Of a DNA stretch of 64,000 bases, positions 1 to 11,327 are shown in pieces. This DNA is from Elymus sibiricus (lineage: Eukaryota; Streptophyta; Magnoliopsida; Poales; Poaceae). The stretch spans positions 426,847,379-426,911,378 of the forward strand of contig CM077676.1 in assembly GCA_039707655.1 (NCBI GenBank), read 5' to 3'. The notes under the pieces were generated by a model that made no database searches, had not been told where the DNA came from, and worked only from the letters and a program-made list of their open reading frames with translations. Positions within the stretch are counted from its first letter, which is position 1. Each line of letters opens with the position of its first letter. Position numbers and translations under genes: made by a program.

Positions 1-1023
1 TTCGGGTCCGAGGCTATCCTCCTCTTTGGACGGAGGGAGGTAATTACTGTCCTCGGAATCCTCGAGGTCCTCGGGGTCACCCTGGCTCTCGTGCCCTTCA
101 AGGGCATCGTGGTGCTGCTCGGGGGTGTTGTCGTCGAGCCCCTCCAAGTTGTTCGGAGTCTCGTTATCCCCGGTGCCGTTCGTGTCTGTGTGATCTTCCT
201 TGCCCTTTCCCCATCCTCTGGCTCGCCGTCGTCGGTGTCTGGGCGGTTCTTCGGTGGGACCGTCGCCATCCTTGGGGGTATCGACCATGTAAACGTCATA
301 GGTGGAGGTGGCGGTCCACTTTCCGGTGTTGGAAGTGGCAAGGGAAGGAGCCGTATAGGGCGGGACGTCAATATCCTCGTCCATGTCGGCAGCCTCCTCG
401 GAGGCGTAGTCCAGCATGTCGGTTAAATCTTCGATAGTGGCTACCAAGTGGGTGGTGGGTGGGACGCAAAATTCCCTGTGGCTGGCGTCCTGTCCAACCT
501 GCTCCTGGTCCGAGGACGGGCCATCCGCGATATTCATCTTCTGGATCCGGTCTAACATCTCGTTTAAAATCGAGAGGTCCACCGGATCTATGTTTGGGCA
601 GCCATCGGAGTTGAGCTCCGGCGTGCCGATAATGGGAGTGTGTTCGGTCAAGGGTGACCCTTGGTTTTCCGGCGCCGGGGTTAGATCTGAACTCAAGGCC
701 AGATCCGAACTGAGGCCCAGCCCGGGGACGGGGAAGAAATCCGAGGTCAAGGCCTCGGGGTTGGTAGGTTCCTCGGGTAAAGCCGAGAACCCAGTGAAGA
801 CCAGATCGCCTCGAGCATCGGCGACGTACTCAAGGCTGCCGAACCTGATTTCCTGCTCGGGGGCGAAGCTGCCGACCTGGTCGAGGTGACCGGTAGGATC
901 GGCGTGCAGCACAATGCTGCCAAACGCGAAGAGCTGTCCGGGGACGAAAATGTCCCCGCTACGGATTCCATCACTGAAGAGAAGAGCTGTCCGAGGACGA
1001 AGATGTCCCCGCTGCAGATTCCA
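1..1023 (-). CDS. Gypsy retrotransposon gag, N-terminal part, cut by window edge
   Basis: The minus strand is open from 1023 to the window edge in one frame, over 340 codons without a stop. The predicted protein is acidic and proline-rich. It contains a segment reading LTDMLDYASEEAADMDEDID near 360-420 and an arginine-rich patch, then a Glu/Asp-rich tract ending near base 1, a composition typical of the N-terminal region of Triticeae Gypsy gag proteins. It follows the leader and 5' LTR of the same element (1082-2073, minus strand), which fixes its identity as gag. Bases about 940-1045 hold an imperfect direct repeat of about 50 bp that probably shifts the frame at the original start, so the first codon is uncertain. 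Gag forms the cytoplasmic virus-like particle. The rest of the element lies outside the window. Confidence 0.7.
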
Positions 1024-1081
1024 TCACCGAAAAGCTGTCCGGGGACGGCGAGCCATTGATCCTTGGCGACCCACAACGGAA

Positions 1082-1100
1082 CTCTCAATGAAAGCACCAA
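1082..1100 (-). other. Primer-binding and leader region of the minus-strand Gypsy element
   Basis: Read on the minus strand, the LTR ends in ..ACCGACA and is followed at once by TTGGTGCTTTCATTGAG, the leader start found in many grass Gypsy elements. This fixes the LTR/internal boundary at 1101/1100. The tRNA used as primer was not identified. Confidence 0.6.
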
Positions 1101-2073
1101 TGTCGGTACCAAAATCGGCAGATCTCGGGTAGGGGATCCAAACTGTAGGTCTAGGAATCGATGGGTAACAGGGAACGTAGAGACGGTGTTTTACCCAGGT
1201 TCGGGCCCTCTCGAAGAGGTAATACCCTACATCCTGCTAGATTGTATTGATGTGATTGTATGAAGTGACGGTGTCCTGGACTAGGGGGTTCTCACCACGT
1301 CGTCTACCGACCAGTGGGTCGGCCCGAGGACCCCCATGGCGGTTCACTATTGGGCCACTTCGGGCAGCCCATGACATATACGAGGAAGGTTCCACAAGAC
1401 TTGGTGATCAAGACAAGGACTCCTCTCCACTGACATAGCCGACTAGGACTCTTGTTATCCTAGGCCTCCGGTACATTATATAAGCCGAGGCTAGGCTAGT
1501 CGATAGATCATTATGATATTCATCATCACCCCTAGGGTTTAGACCACAACTTACGATCTCGAGGTAGATCAAGCTTGTACTCGATACATCTCCATCAATA
1601 TAAACAAGAGCAGGACGTAGGGTTTTACCTCCATCAAGAGGGCCCGAACCTGGGTAAACATCGTCTCTATTGTCTCTGTTACCATCGATCTGAGATCCGC
1701 AGCTCGGGACCCCCTACCCCGAGGTCTACCGGTTTTTACACCGACATGAAGGTTACAGAGTTGATCTACCTTGAGATCGTATGGGCTAAACCCTAGGCAA
1801 TGAATATGATGATCCTCTACGGACTAAACCCTCTGGTTTATATAGACACCAGAGGGTCCTAGGGTTACACATGGTCGGTTACCATCAGGGGATGAACATG
1901 TCGGCCACGCCAACTATTCCTTGGAGGAGACGCCAAGTCTTCAGAGGTTTCCTTCTGATACACGAGGTCGCCCACAATCCGGCCTTCCATCGACGAGTAG
2001 AGAGCGGCCCACCAGTACGGCCCACGAGAGATAGGCCGGCGGCCCGAGTACCCCCTACTCTAGGACACCCTCA
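1101..2073 (-). mobile_element. 5' LTR of Gypsy element, interrupted by a solo LTR
   Basis: On the minus strand the LTR starts TGAGGGTGTCC at 2073 and ends ..CCGACA at 1101, giving the canonical TG..CA ends. It contains a TATA-like stretch (TATATAAACCAGAGGG, near 1835-1850) and the 'aacctgggtaaa' motif common near the 3' end of grass Gypsy LTRs. A second Gypsy LTR (1266-1746) with its own 5-bp duplication interrupts it. Without that insertion the LTR is about 487 bp. The element lies inside the 5' LTR of the Copia element that resumes at 2074. Confidence 0.75.
1266..1746 (+). mobile_element. Solo LTR of a related Gypsy family, nested
   Basis: A 481-bp segment begins TGACGGTGTCCTGG and ends TTTTTACACCGACA. 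It is flanked on both sides by TGAAG (1261-1265 and 1747-1751), a perfect 5-bp target-site duplication. It contains TATATAAGCCGAGG as a TATA region and a 3' end related to the host LTR but in inverted orientation. No internal domain is present, so it is a solo LTR left by unequal recombination. It inserted into the minus-strand Gypsy LTR after that element had already landed. Confidence 0.85.
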
Positions 2074-2306
2074 GTCATCGAGCCGCACATGTGCTGAACA
2101 CGGAGGTGCCGTCCGTTCGGTGCTGGATCGGTTGGATCGTGATCGGATCGCGAAGAGTATGACTACATCAACCGCATTATTAACGCTTTCGCTTTTAGTC
2201 TACAAGGGTATGTAGACACACTCCCGTCTCGTTGCTATGCATCTCCTAGATTAGATCTTGGGTGTTCGTAGGAATTTTTTTGATTTTCATGCAACGTTCC
2301 CCAACA

Positions 2307-3570
2307 GTGGCATCATGAGCTAGGTCTATGCGTAGATGTATATGCACGAGTAGAACACAAAAGTTGTGGGCGTTGATGCTCAAATTGCTTACCTCTCTTG
2401 TCTTATTTGGATTCGGCGGTATTGTGTGATGAAGCGGCTCAGACCAACCATACATGTCCTCGCACATGAGACCGGTTCCACCGACTGACATGCAACTTAT
2501 TTTGCATAAGGTGGCTAGCGGGTGTCAGTCTCTCCTACTTTAGTTGAATCTAATTTGACGAAGGCGGTCCTTGTAGAAGGTTAAAAGGCAACTTGATTAT
2601 CACCATTGTGGCTTTGTGTAGGTAAGAACGGTTCTTGCTAGTTGCCCATAGCAGCCACGTAAAATTTGCAACAACAAAGTAGAGGACGTCTAACTTGTTT
2701 TTGTAGGGCATGTTGTGATGTGGTATGGCCAAAACGTGATGTGATATATGTTGATGTATGAGATGATCATGTTTTGTAATAGGTTCACGACTTGCATGTC
2801 GATGAGTACGGCAACCGGCAGGAGCCATAGGGTTGTCTTTAATTTATTAATCGCCATGTAATTGCTTTACTTTATCGCTATGCGTTAGCAATAGTTGTAG
2901 AAGCAATAGTTGGCGAAGACAACCATGTGACTACACGATGATGGAGATCATGATGATGGATATCATGGTGTCATGCCGGTGACGATGGAGATCATGCCGG
3001 TGCTTTGGAGATGGAGATCAAAGGCACGAGATGATAATGGCCATATCATGTCACATATTGATTGCATGTGATGTTTATCTTTTTATGCATCTTATTTTGC
3101 TTAGGACGACGGTAGCATTATAAGATGATCCCTTCACTTAATTTCAAGAAATTGTGTTCTCCCTAAGTATGCACCGTTGCAAAAGTTCGTCGTTTCGAAG
3201 CACCTCGTGATGATCGGGTGTGATAGACTCTACGTTCGCATACAACCGGTGTAAGCCAGTTTTACACATGCAGAATACTTGGGTTAAACTTGACAAGCCT
3301 AGCATGTACAGACATGGCCTCAGAACACAGGAGACCGAAAGGTCAAACATGAGTCATATAGTAGATATGATCAACATGGAGATGTTCACCATTGATGACT
3401 ACCCCATCTGACGTGATGATCGGACATGGGTTAGTTGATTTGGATCATGTATCACTTAGACAACTTGAGGGATGTTGATTTAAGTGGGAGTTCATTAGTA
3501 ATTTGATTAACTAAACTAATTATCATGAACTTAGTCTTAATTGTCTTTACAAAATTTGTGTTGTAGATCA
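2307..3570 (+). other. Untranslated leader of the Copia element
   Basis: No credible coding region is visible. The segment lies between the primer-binding site and the gag start, as expected for the long leader of BARE1/Angela elements. It includes GATGATGGAGATCATG-type short repeats around 2936-3015. Confidence 0.55.
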
Positions 3571-4531
3571 ATGGCCCGCGCTGTAGTTCCCCTGAATTTT
3601 GATATGTTCCTAGAGAACGACTAAGTTGAAAGATAATGTAAGCAATTATGCGGACTAGGTCCGTAGTCTGAGGATTGTCCTCACTGCTGCACAGAAGACT
3701 TATGTCCTTGATGCACCCCTCGGTGTGCCAACCCCTCTAGCGTCGTCTGTGGATGTTGTGAACGTCTGGCAGGCACGTTCTGATGACTACTCGATAGTTC
3801 AGTGCACCATGATTTACGGCTTAGAACCGGGGCTCCAAAGATGTTTTGAGCACCACGGAGCATATGAGATGTTCCAGGAGCTGAAATTGGTATTTCAAGC
3901 TCATGCCCGGGTTGAGAGGTATGACACCTCTGACAAGTTCTTTGCCTGCAAGATGGAGGAGAATAGCTCAGTTAGTGAGCATGTGCTCAGAGTGTCTGGG
4001 TGCTACAATCGTTTGAATCAAGTGGGAGTTAATCTTCCAGATAAGACAGCGATTGACAGATTTTTCCAGTCACTACCACCAAGCCATGAGAGCTTTGTGA
4101 TGAACTATAATATGCAAGGGATGGAGTATACAATCCTCGAGATATTCACGGTGCTTAAGGCCGTGAAGGTAGAAATCAAAAAGGAGCATCAAGTGTTGAT
4201 GGTTAACAAGACCACTAGTTTCAAGAAGGGCAAGGGAAAGAAGGGAAACTTCAAGAATGACAAGACAGTTGCCGTTCCAATGGAGAAACCCAAGACTGGA
4301 CCCAAACCCGAGACTGAGTGCTACTTTTATAAGGGGAACGGTCACTCGAAGAGAAACTGCCCCAGGTACTTGGCAGATAAGAAGGCTGGCAACGTCAACG
4401 TAGGTATATTTGATATACATGTTATTGATGTGTACCTCACTAGTGCTCGTAGTAGCGTCTGGGTATTTGATACCAGTTCAGTTGCTAATATTAGTAACTC
4501 GAAGCAGGAGCTGCGGAGTAACAGAGACTAG
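3571..4531 (+). pseudogene. Copia gag and protease start, degenerate
   Basis: The family start MARAVVPLNFDMFLE is visible at 3571, but a TAA follows within 20 codons, so the usable open frame begins at 3725. The gag zinc knuckle reads C-Y-F-Y-K-G-N-G-H-S-K-R-N-C near 4318-4360. The second cysteine of the CCHC motif has become tyrosine, which would be expected to impair RNA binding. The protease active site follows as VFDTSS where DTGS is usual. The frame ends at TAG 4529-4531, and the stretch to 4688 continues the protease in other frames. This would be the capsid and protease part of a single gag-pol polyprotein. Confidence 0.85.
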
Positions 4532-7129
4532 CTGAGGGCGAGGTGACGATGAGTGTTGGAAGTGTCTCCAAGGTTGATATGATCGCCATCGGCACGCTCG
4601 TAATACCTTCAGGATTAGTATTAAACCTAAATAATGGTTATTTGGTGCTTGCATTGAGCATGAAACATTATATCTGGATATTGTTTATTGCAAGACGGTT
4701 ATTCATTTAAGTCAGAGAATAATGGTTATTCTGTTTATATGAGTAATATCTTTCGTGATCATGCACCTAATGTGAATGGTTTACTGAATCTCGATCGGAG
4801 TGATACACATGTTCATAATATTAATGCCAAAAGATGCAAAGTTAATAATGATAATACCACATATTTGTGGCACTGCCGCTTAGGTCATATTGGTGTAAAG
4901 CGCATGAAGAAACTCTATGCTGATGGACTTTTGGAATCTCTTGATTATGAATCATTTGAGACATGTGAACCATGCCTCATGGGCAAGATGACTAAAACTC
5001 CGTTCTCCGGAACAATGGAGCGAGCTAGTGACTTATTGGAAATAATACATACCGATGTATGCGGTCCGATGAGTGTTGAAGCACGCGGTGGATATAGTTA
5101 TTTTCTTACCTTCATTGATGATTTGAGTAGATATGGGTATATTTACTTAATGAAACACAAGTCTGAAACATTTGAAAAGTTCAAGGAATTTCAGAGTGAA
5201 GTGGAGAATCATCGTAACAAGAAAATAAAGTTTCTATGATCCGATCGTGGAGGTGAATATTTGAGTTACGAGTTTGGTATGCATTTAAGACAATGTGGAA
5301 TTGTTTCACAGCTCACGCCACCTGGAACACCACAGTGTAATGGTGTGTCCGAACGTCGTAATCGTACTCTATTGGATATGGTGCGTTCTATGATGTCTCT
5401 TACCGATTTGCCACTATCATTTTGGGGTTATGCATTAGAGACAACCGCATTCACTTTAAATAGGGCACCGTCTAAATCCGTTGAGACGACACCGTATGAG
5501 TTGTGGTTTGGCAAGAAACCTAAGCTGTCGTTTCTTAAAGTTTGGGGATGCGACGCTTATGTCAAGAGGCTTCAGCCTGATAAGCTCGAACCCAAAGCGG
5601 AGAAGTGCATATTCATAGGATACCCTAAAGAGACCATTGGGTATACCTTCTACCACAGATCCGAGGGCAAGATCTTTGTTGCCAAGAATGGGTCCTTTCT
5701 AGAGAAGGAGTTTCTCTCGAAACAAGTGAGTGGGAGGAAAGTAGAACTTGATGTGGTAATCGTACCTTCTCTCGAATTGGAAGGTAGCACATCACAGAAA
5801 GCAGTTCTCATGATGCCTACACCAACTGGAGAGGAAGCAAATGATGATGATCATGAAACTTCGGATCAAGTTACTACTGAACTTCGTAGGTCGACCAGGG
5901 TACATTCCGCACCAGAGTAGTACGGTAATCATGTCCTGGAAGTCATGTTGTTAGACAACGGCGAACCTACGAACTATGAAGAAGCTATGATCAGCCCGGA
6001 TTCCGACAAATGGCTTCAGGCCATGAAATCCGAGATAGGATCCATGTATGAGAACAAAGTATGGACTTTGGTGGACTTGCCCGATGATCGGCAAGCCATT
6101 GAGAATAAATGGATCTTTAAGAAGAAGACAGACGCTGATGGTAATGTCACCGTCTATAAAGCTCGACTTGTCGCAAAGGGTTACCGACAAGTTCAAGGGG
6201 TTGACTACGATGAGACTTTCTCACCCGTAGCGATGCTTAAGTCTGTTAGAGTTATGTTAGCAATTGCCGCATTTTATGATTATGAGATCTGGCAAATGGA
6301 CATCAAAACGGCATTCCTTAACGGGTTTCTTAAGGAAGAGTTGTATATGATGCAACCAGAAGGTTTTGTCGATCCTAAGGATGCTAACAAAGTATGCAAG
6401 CTCCAGCGATCCATCTATGGACTGGTGCAAGCATCTCGGAGTTGGAATATTCGCTTTGACGAGGTGATCAAAGCTTTTGGTTTTATACAAACTTACGGAG
6501 AAGCTTGTATTTACAAGAAAGTGAGTGGGAGCTCTGTAGCATTTCTAATATTATATGTGGATGACATATTGTTGATTGGAAATCATATAGAATTTCTGGA
6601 AAGCATAAAAGGATATTTGAATAAGAGTTTTTCAATGAAACACCTCGGTGAAGCTGCTTACATATTGGGCATCAAGATCTATAGAGATAGATCAAGACGC
6701 TTGATAGGACTTTCAAAGAGCACTTACCTTGACAAGATTTTGAAGAAGTTCAAAATGGACCAGTTAAAGAAAGGGTTCTTGCCTGTGTTACAAGGTGTGA
6801 AGTTGAGTAAGACTCAAAGCCCGACCACGGCAGAAGAAAGAGAAAGGATAAAAGTCATCCCCTATGCCTCAGCCATAGGCTCTATAATGTATGCCATGTT
6901 GTGTACCAGACCTGATGTGTGCCTTGCCATAAGTCTGGCAGGGAGGTACCAAAGTGATCCAGGAGTAGATCACTGGACAGCGGTCAAGAATATCCTTAAG
7001 TACCTTAAGAGGACTAAGGACATGTTTCTCGTATATGGAGGTGATAAAGAGTTCGTCGTAAAGGGTTACGTCGATGCAAGCTTTGACACCGATCCGGATG
7101 ACTCTGAGTCGCAAACCGGATATGTATAG
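4532..7129 (+). pseudogene. Copia integrase, reverse transcriptase and RNase H, degenerate
   Basis: The order is GAG-pre-integrase zinc finger (LWHCRLGH ... CEPC, about 4865-4980), integrase core (catalytic D in IIHTDVCGP near 5050, D in SDRGGEY near 5243, E in VSERRNR near 5350), then reverse transcriptase (QMDIKTAFLNG near 6295 and the YVDD catalytic box near 6556) and the start of RNase H (VDASFDTD near 7069). The three blocks are in the same frame and are separated by single nonsense codons, TGA at 5237 and TAG at 5918. RNase H is cut by a stop and deletions after 7129. Integrase before reverse transcriptase is the diagnostic Copia order. Not functional as it stands. Confidence 0.92.
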
Positions 7130-7390
7130 CGGAGCAGTCATTTGGAATAGCTCCAAGTGGAGCGTGGTAGCAGCATCTACAGTATGACATGGAGATTTGC
7201 AAAGTACATACGGATCTGAATGTTACAGACCCGTTGAGTAAAACCTCTCTCACAAGCAAAACATGATCAAACCCCAGAACTCATTGGGTGTTAATCACAT
7301 AGCAATGTGAACTAGATTATTGACTCTAGTGCAAGTGGGAGACTGTTGGAAATATGCCCTAGAGGCAATAATAAATTGGTTATTATCATA

Positions 7391-9275
7391 TTGACGTTTT
7401 GAATGAAATTCTGGCTCTATGTCCATATCAGATGCAATGGCTTTTGCTATCTCAATACTAGCTTGAAAGCCTTCATATCTGTACTTCTTAAAATATGATA
7501 TGACCCCTTGAATGTGTTTTATAGTAGCATCAATGCACACCATCTTTTCCTGCAACCATATTTACAGAGAACAAAACATCATGCCAGATAACCATGCTAA
7601 CTAAAGTTTCAAAATTCTCAAGTGCACTGACCAAAGATTGAGCATCACTTACAGCTGCTGGGTCATCAGTAGAAGTCTCCTCCAATTCCTTCAAAGCTGA
7701 AATTACATGGATAGTTTGGTACCTGATAGGTTGCACACTCTTTATTCGACTCTCCCAACGAGTACTAGACAAAGGCTTGAGAGTTAGTTTTGTTCCTTTT
7801 GGAAGATTGTCAAGTAAAATCTTCCACCTTTTAGTAGAACGTGAAAACAACACGTATATCCGTTGTATAATACCAAAGAATGTAATAGCTTGTTTGCAAG
7901 ATTTTGCCATATCACAAAGAGTGAGATTTAAACTATGACATGCACATGGCATATACAATGCTTTGGGGTTTTCTTTAAGGAAGCGACTCTGAACACCTTG
8001 GTATTGTCCTTTCATGTTGGAACCATTGTCATAACCTTGACCTCTCACATCAGCAACATTCAAATCAAAAGAACTCAATGTATCCATCAATACCTTCAAA
8101 AGCCCCAAATCCCGATGTGTCCTCAACCTTTAGGAACTCTAGGAAAAACTCCTCCACTCTCGGAAGGTTGCTTGACATATTGACACAACGCACAATGAGA
8201 GTCATTTGTTCTTCATGGCTCACATCTGGGGTACAATCCAAGATAACAGAAAAATACTTGGCATCTTTGATGATCTTTAAAGTAACCTTTCCCACAACAT
8301 CAGCAAGAACTGAGATCAACTCATTCTGGATTTTGTGGCCAAGATAGTGATGATGAATTTCACTATTTTGAATGTGCCGGATGTGTTCTTGCATAAGAGG
8401 ATCAAATTCAGCAATCATTTCAATCGTGCCCAAAAAATTACCATTATTATCTTGATACAACTTCTCATTTGATCCACGAAAAGCCAAAGTATGTTTTGCA
8501 AGAAACTTCACAGCAGAAACTATTCTTACCAAAACTTGTCTCCAACGCTCCTTCTCCTTTGCAATCTCCCTTTGCATATCATCATCAATTGTCTGATTTT
8601 TGCTTAGTCTCAACCTAACTTCATTCCATGTATTCATGTTTGTTAAATGCTCAACACTGTTCTCATGATCTTTGAGACGCACACTCAAACGCTTCCAGTC
8701 ATTCAATCCATCAGATGCTAGCATAGACTTGCTCAGTTTTGATTTGAACAACTTGCAACAAAACCAATATACTTTGTTTGCACCTTTATGGTAAACCAAC
8801 AACTTTCTCTCAACAAACTCACCATTACTTAACTTTCTGGAGTAAAAATCATATGAAAAGTGTCTACCAATGGTGTCCTTCTCGAACTCCAGATCCGGTA
8901 CTCTAATAGGTCCCTTCTCAATTAAAATATCCCTTTTGCTATTGTCAAGAATTTCCCATGTTCTTGGATCAAAAATAAATGAAAGGGAATCTTCCTGTTC
9001 ATCATTAGCGGAAGGCTGCAAATTTTCCTCCTGCCTTGTACTGTCAGCATCAACTTCAAAATTTATTTGCTCCCCTGTACTTGCACCATCTTCATTGACC
9101 TCAACATCTGAATTTTCATGCTCAGGAGTAGTTTCTTGCCCTTGTTCTTCACTGACATCAACATTGCTTGAAGATGTAAAGAACTTATTCAAAGAACCCT
9201 TCAGTTGTAGAATTTTTAGATCACTTTCTTTCTTTTTCCTCTTTTTTCAGCACCCGACAATTGCTTCTTCTAAGG
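7391..9275 (-). pseudogene. hAT-derived TTF-type zinc-finger / hAT transposase-like gene fragment
   Basis: The frame starting at 9192 and its continuations encode, in order, an acidic Asp/Glu-rich N-terminus, a TTF-type zinc-finger region (WFCCKLFKS near 8755), a DUF4371-like block ([17 protein letters not shown] near 8220), and hAT core motifs GYDNGSNMKG (near 8020), CHSLNL (near 7935) and STRWESRIKS (near 7750). The family includes 'zinc finger MYM-type 1-like' proteins derived from hAT transposases. Breaks seen: a frameshift near 8110, another near 7545 and one upstream of 9192. The C-terminal dimerisation region is missing because the sequence stops at the junction with the Copia 3' LTR (about 7391). 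It could be an autonomous-element remnant or a retained fragment of a domesticated family member; the decay favours a pseudogene. Confidence 0.85.
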
Positions 9276-9767
9276 TAACATGGCAGGCTAATGTCCTAAA
9301 ATCATGAAGAAAAGATCAAAAGAGGATACAAAGAATTAGGAATTTATACATCGGACTTCAAGACTTGCAGTCGGCCAAGTAGCGGACAGCGGACTTGCCG
9401 GATGACGGATGTATACTTGTATAGGTATTGCCGCGGTGCCGCCTTGCCGGATGCCGGATGGCCGGGCTGCCGGACTGCCGTGCGGCGCGCGCAGCTCCAG
9501 CGGCGGCCGAGGTGAGGGCGACGCGGCAAGGCGTCGAGCGAGGAGGCCAACGGGCGTCACGGACGACGGTTCACCATTCATGGTCGACGAACCTACGAAG
9601 GAAAACGAGCAGTCGTGTGCCTGGCAACTGGCGTGAGTCACGGCGCCTGACGCTTTGCGTTCGCTAATCGATCGGCGATCGCTAGCTAGCTATCTGATGG
9701 GCCTAACCCCTAACCCATCTTATTTCTTTTCTTTTGTATTTTTTTACCTATTTTTTGCTGGGCTATA

Positions 9768-9831
<64 letters not shown>

Positions 9832-10389
9832 TCCATCATGGCCCCCCCCCTCGCCTGGGCCCTGGGTCGTCGCCCCGCCGGCCATACCCCAGGGCCGGCC
9901 CTGCGGGTGCTCCACCTCATGGCGTCCTGGAGGTGTTTGATAAAATGCTTCATAGAGAGGGGAGAGACAGAAGAAGAAGAAGACCAAGTCAATTTGCCTA
10001 CGTGGCGTTTTTTTCTTGCCAACTCAGCCTGACGAGTGGGCCCGGCTGATTAGTGACGTCATCAAATCGCTTAGCATCTATCGTCAGTGTTTTTTTCCAC
10101 TGTCATTTCTTTGGTGCGGACGTGCGGTGCAAAGTGTCACGTTTTGTAAAATGGTTGTTTTATGAGAGGTATGCCGCGAAAGTGGTGGTTCTATGCATTT
10201 TACTCCTTGATATTGGTTCCAATTTCAAGTTAGTATAGGTCGCTGGTGCAAGCAAAGAATCAGGTGGTTTGGTTGGAGCTTGCTCTCGGTGATATTTTAC
10301 TATTTGCTTTCTCAGCCATCAGGATTTAAATCATGTTGGGGCATGGCTTGAGATTTAGGCTCTCGAATGCAGCTATGTACGTACGTTAA
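9276..10389. other. Non-coding stretch with GC-rich block and dinucleotide repeat
   Basis: A GC-rich segment (about 9405-9660) upstream of the hAT-like gene could be its old 5' untranslated or promoter region. No intact open frame is convincing: apparent ones across 9734-10050 only read the dinucleotide repeat. No terminal repeats for the hAT fragment were found on this side. Confidence 0.4.
9767..9830. repeat. (TG)n(TA)n microsatellite
   Basis: About eight TG units run directly into about twenty TA units. A pure compound dinucleotide repeat of this length is likely polymorphic. Confidence 0.97.
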
Positions 10390-10689
10390 GAGCCCGGGCG
10401 CCCAAAATTCGCCTCAAACGTCCGGACGGACGGTCCCATCACTGATCGGTCACGAAATTTCGATCCAGACAGACGCCTTAAACGGGCCTCAAACGCCCAG
10501 GCTGACCGGCACCCCTCATATCCAACCCAAATATGGGGTGGATATGGGGCACCCAGACGCGTCCGCCACGTTGGACCTGGCCCATGCTGGCCCACCCGAC
10601 CCCACATATATTCTTCCCCATCCGCTCACCGGACCAAATTCTAGCCACTTCATTCCACTCCACTCCGACGATCTCTGGCCTTCTCCGGC

Positions 10690-11227
10690 ATGGCGGGCAG
10701 CGGATCCGAGTCCTACACCTCCAGATCCATCGACCCCGAGCTCATCCCACGCGGCCCCGAGGAGGAGATGGCCGTCCAGCTTGCGCTCCGCCGCTCCCGA
10801 GAGGAGGCCCGTGCGAGGTAGCGCTCGGACTCCTTCAGTCGCAAATCCATTGCGTCCGCCCAAATGGCGCATGGATCCTGCCTCACCGGAGGCGGTGCGG
10901 TCCGTCTGGCGTCCGAACGCGGTGGCGGACGCGCAATCCCACCGTTGGCGCACCGAGGTCATGGACGCACCATGGGCGTCGTCGGACGCAAACATGGCGC
11001 GGCGTGCCCGCCATGCGAGGCAGCGGGCGCAGGAGGCGGCGGCAGCCCTCGCGGCGGTGAACGTTGGTAATGCGGAGTCCCATTCTCCGGCGCCCCGTAT
11101 GGTGCACCAGTTCGGGCGCCGCAACCGCGTCATGGTGGATGTCGCCGACTCGTCCCAGGACGGATCCATCATCGATCTGACGTCCACCGGCACTGTCTGG
11201 GTTACGGGCTCCGACGAGGAAGGGTAG
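10690..11227 (+). pseudogene. Repeat-associated open frame of unknown function
   Basis: A frame begins at ATG 10690 (MAGSGSESYTS...) after a promoter-like GC-rich stretch and stops at a TAG near 10818. The following 400 bases are open in another frame, with the Arg/Ala-rich segment ARRARHARQRAQEAAAAL and the end TGSDEEG at 11227. Splice or frameshift repair would join the two, which suggests a decayed gene carried by the Harbinger-like element. I do not recognise the protein. It is basic and Ala/Arg-rich in the middle with an acidic C-terminus. No catalytic motif is visible. Confidence 0.4.
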
Positions 11228-11327
11228 GGCATGGGAGACGGCGGTGCCTTGAGTCCCGTGAGCCAGCTTGTGTCCCATGCCCTACTCTACCTTGCCGGCG
11301 ACCGGACCAACACTCAGGGGAGCGCAG

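Larger units (their letters stand above)
2074..7391 (+). mobile_element. Angela/BARE1-type Copia retrotransposon, truncated at both ends
   Basis: The 5' LTR remnant (2074-2306) ends CGTTCCCCAACA. The 3' LTR starts TGTTGGAAATATGCCC at 7344, so the terminal inverted repeats TGTTGG/CCAACA match. A primer-binding-site-like TGGCATCATGAGC follows the 5' LTR and a polypurine tract (AAGTGGGAGA, 7333-7342) precedes the 3' LTR. Gag, protease, integrase and reverse transcriptase lie between in Copia order. The 5' LTR is cut by the Gypsy insertion at 2073/2074. The 3' LTR breaks off after about 48 bp, where it joins the hAT-like fragment. Multiple stops show it is a decayed copy. The family name rests on my recognition of the LTR start and polyprotein. 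Confidence 0.9.

Noticed and set aside
9734..10050. Open frames rich in Ile-Tyr or Val-Cys
   Set aside because: They read the (TG)n(TA)n dinucleotide repeat.
10516..11278. Minus-strand frames of 131-238 residues opposite the Harbinger-borne frame
   Set aside because: Shadow frames caused by high GC; the plus strand has the better start context and leader.
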